Part shown: in pieces, positions 59,478-64,000 of the stretch
Layout of the letters: each line of letters starts with the position of its first letter
Position numbering within the stretch: the first letter of the stretch is position 1
Source of the DNA: Laguncularia racemosa
Taxonomy: Eukaryota; Streptophyta; Magnoliopsida; Myrtales; Combretaceae
Reading direction: 5' to 3'
DNA: 64,000 nt
NCBI GenBank assembly: GCA_037954665.1
Contig: JBBMOL010000291.1
Location: 372,001-436,000, forward strand
Translations under genes and position numbers: made by a program
The notes under the pieces: model-generated
The model's database searches: none
What the model was told of the DNA's origin: nothing
Seen by the model: the letters and a program-made list of their open reading frames with translations, nothing else

Positions 59478-61232
59478 ATGTCGAATGATAGCATAAATGG
59501 GGCAATTGGTGATGAAGCCAATAGTCAGGTTAGTGGAGGTCAGGGTCATAATGTTGCAAGTAGGAGGACTTTGGAAGAACAGCTCCAGGATCTTACTACC
59601 ATAGTTTCTACTTTGGCAACTAGAATTGACAGAATGACATTACCACAACCACCAATGGTAAACCATCGGGTAGCTCCACAGAATCCTCAGAGAGATAGAG
59701 TAGTGGGAGATGGAAATCTGAATAAAAGGATAGGTAAGGAACATCTTCCATACAGGGAAGAAAGGGATGACAATTTTGGGGCTAATCCATATCAGAATAG
59801 GGATTTTAGGCCACCTCGGGGTTTAGAGTATGTGAAACTGCAAATGCCTTCTTATGATGGCAAGGGATCAATTGATGATTATCTAGATTGGGAGAACAAG
59901 GTTGAGGGTCTCTTTGAATGTTATGAGATCGATGATAATACTAAGGTCTGATTAGCTGCTGTCGAGTTTATAGGATACGCTGCATTATGGTGAAAGAATT
60001 TGATTATCAGCAGGCGTAGGGATGGAGAGGCTGAGATTCAGACATTGAGAGATATGAAAAGGGTGTTGAGAAAAAGATTCATTTCTGAGCACTACAAATA
60101 GGAACTGTTTATGCGACTGCAGACCTTGAGGCAGGGAAGTAAGACAGTAGATGATTATGTGCAGGAATTTGAAACCCTCATGATTAGATGTGGGTCCATT
60201 GAACCTCCAGAATAAACCGTAGCACGCTTCGTCTCAGGCTTGAAATATGAAATAGCATGTGTTGTTGAGCTGCAGCGCTATAGTACACTTGATGAGGCTA
60301 TTCAGTTGGCCTTGAAAGTGGAGAGACAAAGGAGGTCCAACTTGTTTAGGGCTCCGAGCAGTAGGCCCAATACTATTACCAGACCTATAGCAACTGACGG
60401 TCAATCAGGGGGAACAAATGCAGTAGGTGAAGCAGTGAGAGTAGTGGACAAAACTACCCCAAATACTACTAGAGAAAATTTACCTACTGGGAAGGGTAAA
60501 GAGGTAATAACGCTAGATGTGAAGCAAACTGTTCCCAGATCTACTAGTGGAAAGGCACGCTAGATCAAGTGCTTTAAATGCATGGGATTTTGGCATATGG
60601 CAGCACAGTGTCCAAATAAGAGAGTAATGACTGTTATGGAGGGCACTGGGGAAGATGTTGAGGATGACAATGAATAGACTGAACCTACAGATTTACCAAT
60701 GGCACTGCAAGAGTATTATGATGACCAGACTGCGGAGACACATAAGGAGCGTACAGGTGAACAATATCTACCTATTAATGTGTTACGTAGGGCTCTAACT
60801 ATATCATCCGATACTAGAGACATTTAGAGAGAGAACATCTTTCACACCTCTTACAGAATCAGAGGTAACCTTTATGTACTCATCATCGATAGTAGTAGTT
60901 ACACGAATGTTATATCTGCTGCACTGGTAGACAAATTACATTTGTCTACTATTCTACATCCTAACCCTTATAACTTGCATTGGCTAGATAATCGAGGCAG
61001 TATGTATGTTACACTAAGGGCAAAAGTCCCTATGAGTGTTAGGCAGAAATATCATGATGAGATCCTATGTGATGTAATCCCTATGCATGCATTCCATTTG
61101 CTATTGGGTCGACCTTGGTTATTTGATCGACAGGTGTTACATGATGGGTTTAGAAACACCTACATGTTCAGTATGGGCGAGTCTCGCATAGTTCTGTCAC
61201 CAATGACTCCATCTGAGGTACATCAGTTTTAG
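59478..61232 (+). pseudogene. gag-pro: gag-protease of element E, one frame with stops
   Basis: A single frame from the ATG (MSNDSINGAIGDEANS) to 61232. N-terminal coiled-coil-like stretch (TLEEQLQDLTTIVSTLATRI), gag core LEYVKLQMPSYDGKG, KRFISEHYK, SKTVDDYVQEFETLMIRCGS, a Thr-rich linker, the complete zinc knuckle CFKCMGFWHMAAQC near 60570, then protease VLIIDSSSYTNVI near 60885 (Asp kept, Gly-Gly-Ser-Cys changed) and HLLLGRPWLFDRQ. Internal stops at 59949, 59991, 60099, 60213, 60561, 60675 and 60825; terminal TAG at 61230. No frameshift, so the decay is purely by substitution. Confidence 0.9.
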
Positions 61233-61357
61233 GAACAGGTCAGAACTACTTCCACTACATTTGATAGTTGGAAAAGCAGGTCAACAGAGACATCAGGGTT
61301 CAGTTCCAAAATTTATCCTCTAGATTTGAGGGCAAATCTTTCATAAGCCTGAGGAGA

Positions 61358-62375
61358 TGATGAGAAATTTTCCGACCCCACCTATACCTTCAGAACTAGA
61401 TTTGGCTGATGGACCAAATCGCTTATATTTTTACTTTATATCTTTTATTCTAATAAATATTTGAGAAATAATCTTACAGGTATAATAATAATTCTCCATG
61501 GGATGCTAATATGTCCTACACTAGTTGATGGACATGGGATATCTTCATATTTACAATCAAAGATCCGCTGCGATTGTTTCCATTCCGAAGCATTAACTCA
61601 TGAAGACTTATGATATTTTTGTACTTTGTAATTGTTTTATGGACTATTTTATGTTGTATTTTTCTTTTGGGACACTTTCATTTTTGTTGTAATTTCCATT
61701 TAGGACCGGCTACCTTAAAAGTGGCAAACTTGTAATTTTTGTCCATTTTCTAACCCTAAGGGTAGTAAGTATAAATACTTGCTTAAAGTAGGGTTTAAGG
61801 AGGCCAAAATTTTCATAATACACTTCACATTTTCGTGAGAGGGCTTAAGTTTTCCCTAGATCCAATTTCTCTTATCAATTTCAATTTCCAATAGTTGAAA
61901 TTGTGGCGAGTACAACAAAGGGCAATTATGAGTAATATCAATTCCTTCTTTGTTGTGTTTCCTTTTCATCACTAGTGAGTCATATCTAGGGTTAATTTGG
62001 ATGTTCTTGATCAGATTTTTTATTACAATTGTGATCAACTATCATGTTATTAGATTGATTGTTTTAGTATTTGTTATCATCATCAATATTTGAATTATTT
62101 GTGACATGAATGGTTATTATTAGAAGAGGATAAAATCATGGCATTAGATCTAGTCTTCTTTGTGTAATTCAAGTGGATTTCACTTGTATTTATTGTTATT
62201 TAGTGAAGATTAACCTTGTTGGATTGTTGATTGTATCTTTGGACCTTTGGATTTCATCAAAATTCCATTAGGGTTCACACAATTTCTAGTCCAATTGAAC
62301 CGGTTCATATGCTTGAGTTAGGATTGTTTCTTTGACTCATTTGCATGTGCTTGGGCTTGGTTTTTTAGCACATCA
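61358..62375 (+). repeat. 3' LTR of element E
   Basis: 1018 bp, preceded by CCTGAGGAGA. Hairpin arms at 61876-61884 and 61895-61903. Ends TTAGCACATCA before the TSD AGTTG. Confidence 0.93.
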
Positions 62376-62429
62376 AGTTGTTCTTCAATTGGGTTCATGT
62401 GCTTGGATTTAATCAATTTAGGCACATCA

Positions 62430-62781
62430 TAATTTGGTATCAAAGCTTTATCATACTTGGATTCAATCTTGATCACATCCTTGTTGTGGAAATTGGTTTA
62501 TAAGCATTAAAGATTTACACCATTGATTAACTAGTTTGACTGACATTGTATAAGTGTCTCTCAATATTGGTTTTGTGTGCTTAGACTCAGTATTTAAGCA
62601 TATCATCTTTTGCCTAAAACCAAGTTTAAGCACATGTAAAACCAATTTGAAAGACAAACATACAATGTCAATCAAACTAACTTCCAATCACGTGAACTTC
62701 TTCTACTCATAAACTGATTCCATTAACAAGGATGTGATCAATATTGAATATCCAAATGTGATTAGCTTTGATACCAAAAGA
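62430..62781. repeat. Imperfect palindrome joining two LTR-primer-site ends
   Basis: The arms are inverted copies centred near 62605. Left: GGCACATCATAATTTGGTATCAAAGC, then CTTGATCACATCCTTGTT. Right, on minus: GGCACATCATCTTTTGGTATCAAAGC, then TTGATCACATCCTTGTT. Each arm has a primer site next to an LTR (D on the left, F on the right). The centre itself contains LTR-end words (AAGCATATCATCTTTTG). No coding content. Confidence 0.75.
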
Positions 62782-63736
62782 TGATGTGCCTAAAAGGGAG
62801 TTTAAGCACATGCAAATGAACCAATTTACAACCCCCAAATGACAAGATCAAAATCGGTTCAAAGGACAACAAATTGTGTGAACCCTAATTGATGGAATGT
62901 GATCTGAATGATAAAATTCAATGAGATTAAATTCACAATGATGATATTTCTCAATTGAATCAATAAGTTAACTCAACATCCAATGAAGTCCTAACCAACA
63001 ACACACAAAAATAAACCGTGACCCCTCCTCACAACAAGGACAATCCACGCAACACAATGTATAGTAAAATTGATGGTACTAACAAGGGACAAAACCAATC
63101 AATTATATATAATGACAAGAAAGAATACAATTGACACCAAATTCAAATCAAAGAACTAACCTAATCAACCCTAGATATGACTCACTAGTGATGAAAAGGA
63201 AAACACAACGTAGGGAATTGATATTACTCACAATTCTCTATGTTGTAACTCGCCACAATTCCAATTTTTGAATTGAAATTGATAAGAGCCAATGAAGTTA
63301 GGAAGAACCCTAATCTCCACACAAAAAAGTGTTTGCTGCAAATTTCAAGTCTATTCTCCAAAACCCTACTTAAGCAAATATTTATACTTGCTCCCTTTAG
63401 GGTTAAAATGTCCACAAAATTACAACTATGCCACTTTAAGGTGGCCAGTCCTAAAAACACCAATTACAACCAAATAGAAATGTCCCAAAAACTTACAACA
63501 TAAATGGTTCCAAATAAATAACAAACAAATAAAAATAGTCCTCAACATGTTGGGTCTTCAAATTAACTCGTCGATCCAACTCATCTTCGGTTTAGGTCGA
63601 CCCATGAATAACCCACAAGCTAAGTCTTAGTGAGTTTGTCATGCGCCCTGTAAAGCATGATAAGTGTGCCGCCAAAATTTGATATCCTTTGGCTCCTACT
63701 TTAATGATAGGTCTCGTAAGATTTTGATTCCTATTA
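62782..63736 (-). mobile_element. LTR F, minus orientation
   Basis: 955 bp, minus TAATAGGAATC (decayed TG) to TTTTAGGCACATCA. Same family as the LTR of D. Hairpin arms at 63256-63264 and 63273-63281; TATA on minus GCAAGTATAAATATTTGC (about 63376-63393). Its primer site lies to the left (62761-62779, minus), so F is the 5' LTR of an element whose interior has been replaced by the palindrome. Confidence 0.78.
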
Positions 63737-64000
63737 GTGATGCTTTAGAAGGGAAATTCCGAGGTGAAGTCTCTGACGACCTGGAGGTAGTCACTCATCA
63801 CTTCATCCTTAACAATAAATTCTCCATTCACTTGTTGGATGATAAGTTGGGAATCCGAATATATCTCTATCTTCTCAACACCTATTTCCTTTACCAGTGT
63901 AAGACTTGAAATGAAGGCCCCATACTCTACTTTAGTATTACTTACTACGAATCCAAACTTGAAAGCATAAGACACTTTTGCTCCATGAGGTCCATGCAGG
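63737..64000 (-). pseudogene. pol: RNase H of Tat-like element, second copy
   Basis: Minus translation AFKFGFVVSNTKVEYGAF, then LTLVKEIGVEKIEIYSDSQLI and QQVNGEF, an RNase H-like domain in which Asp of YSDSQL and Glu of KVEY are kept. The DNA matches 53701-53961 on the same strand with about 22 differences. It continues beyond the window. Confidence 0.8.

Larger units (their letters stand above)
57355..62375 (+). mobile_element. Element E: complete non-autonomous gag-protease element
   Basis: LTRs of exactly 1018 bp each (57355-58372, 61358-62375), TSD AGTTG (57350-57354 and 62376-62380), primer site, 1.1-kb leader, gag-protease, purine tract. The interior is 2985 bp with no RT, RNase H or integrase. 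It sits inside D's LTR, so it is the younger. The LTR pair differs by scattered single changes only. Confidence 0.93.
56334..62429 (+). mobile_element. LTR of element D, split by element E
   Basis: Parts 56334-57354 and 62381-62429 (E with its second AGTTG lies between) join to about 1070 bp, TGATAGGAATC to TTTAGGCACATCA. Contains the TATA box ACAAGTATAAATACTTG (about 56763) and GAAATTGTGGCGAGTTGG (about 56884). The sequence after the end is a primer binding site (TGGTATCAAAGC, 62435-62446), so this LTR also sits as the 5' LTR of a following fragment, as in LTR-shared tandem elements. Confidence 0.78.

Overview
The window is repeat-dense plant nuclear DNA, almost certainly from an angiosperm; the species cannot be named from sequence alone. 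Evidence: nested Ty3/gypsy and Ty1/copia LTR retrotransposons with tRNA-iMet-type primer binding sites, a plant L1-type LINE, AT-rich spacers and G-box/TATA promoters. I find no intact protein-coding host gene; only a possible terminal exon near base 170 is a host candidate. Every retroelement ORF carries stops or frameshifts.

Layout. 1-2498: possible host 3' end and unassigned DNA. 2499-4139: solo LTR with an 83-bp tandem repeat. 4539-9022: LTR fragment, then minus-strand gag-protease-only element A. 9023-25290: a Tat-like Ty3/gypsy element (G, plus) split by minus-strand element B (9113-17144), which itself contains two solo LTRs (10229-11238, 13720-14527). G carries an antisense extra gene with its own promoter. 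25585-32596: solo or putative LTRs. 33215-39970: C, a nearly complete CRM-like Ty3/gypsy element, inside a copia remnant. 40143-45350: decayed copia pieces broken by an L1 LINE and a 0.46-kb duplication around a solo LTR. 46517-54338: a second Tat-like element (H, minus) with its antisense gene, broken by gag-protease element I. 54339-63736: pieces D and F, with complete non-autonomous element E (57355-62375) inside D's LTR. 63737-64000: a second copy of H's RNase H region.

Target-site duplications (TSDs) found by eye support most boundaries: AAATA, TGAGT, CTGAT, GTAGA, TTGAG, GCCAT, AGTTG and a decayed CTTTG/CTCTA. The LTR families share four things: a pol C-terminal tail encoded at the LTR start, a TATA box inside an inverted repeat, a hairpin followed by TGGCGAGT, and an iMet-like primer site. 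Their coding content is complementary: A, E and I keep gag-protease but lack reverse transcriptase and integrase; B keeps protease-RT-integrase but lacks gag; D keeps only protease. This resembles a set of mutually dependent parasites fed by a C-like autonomous element, which is my main inference.
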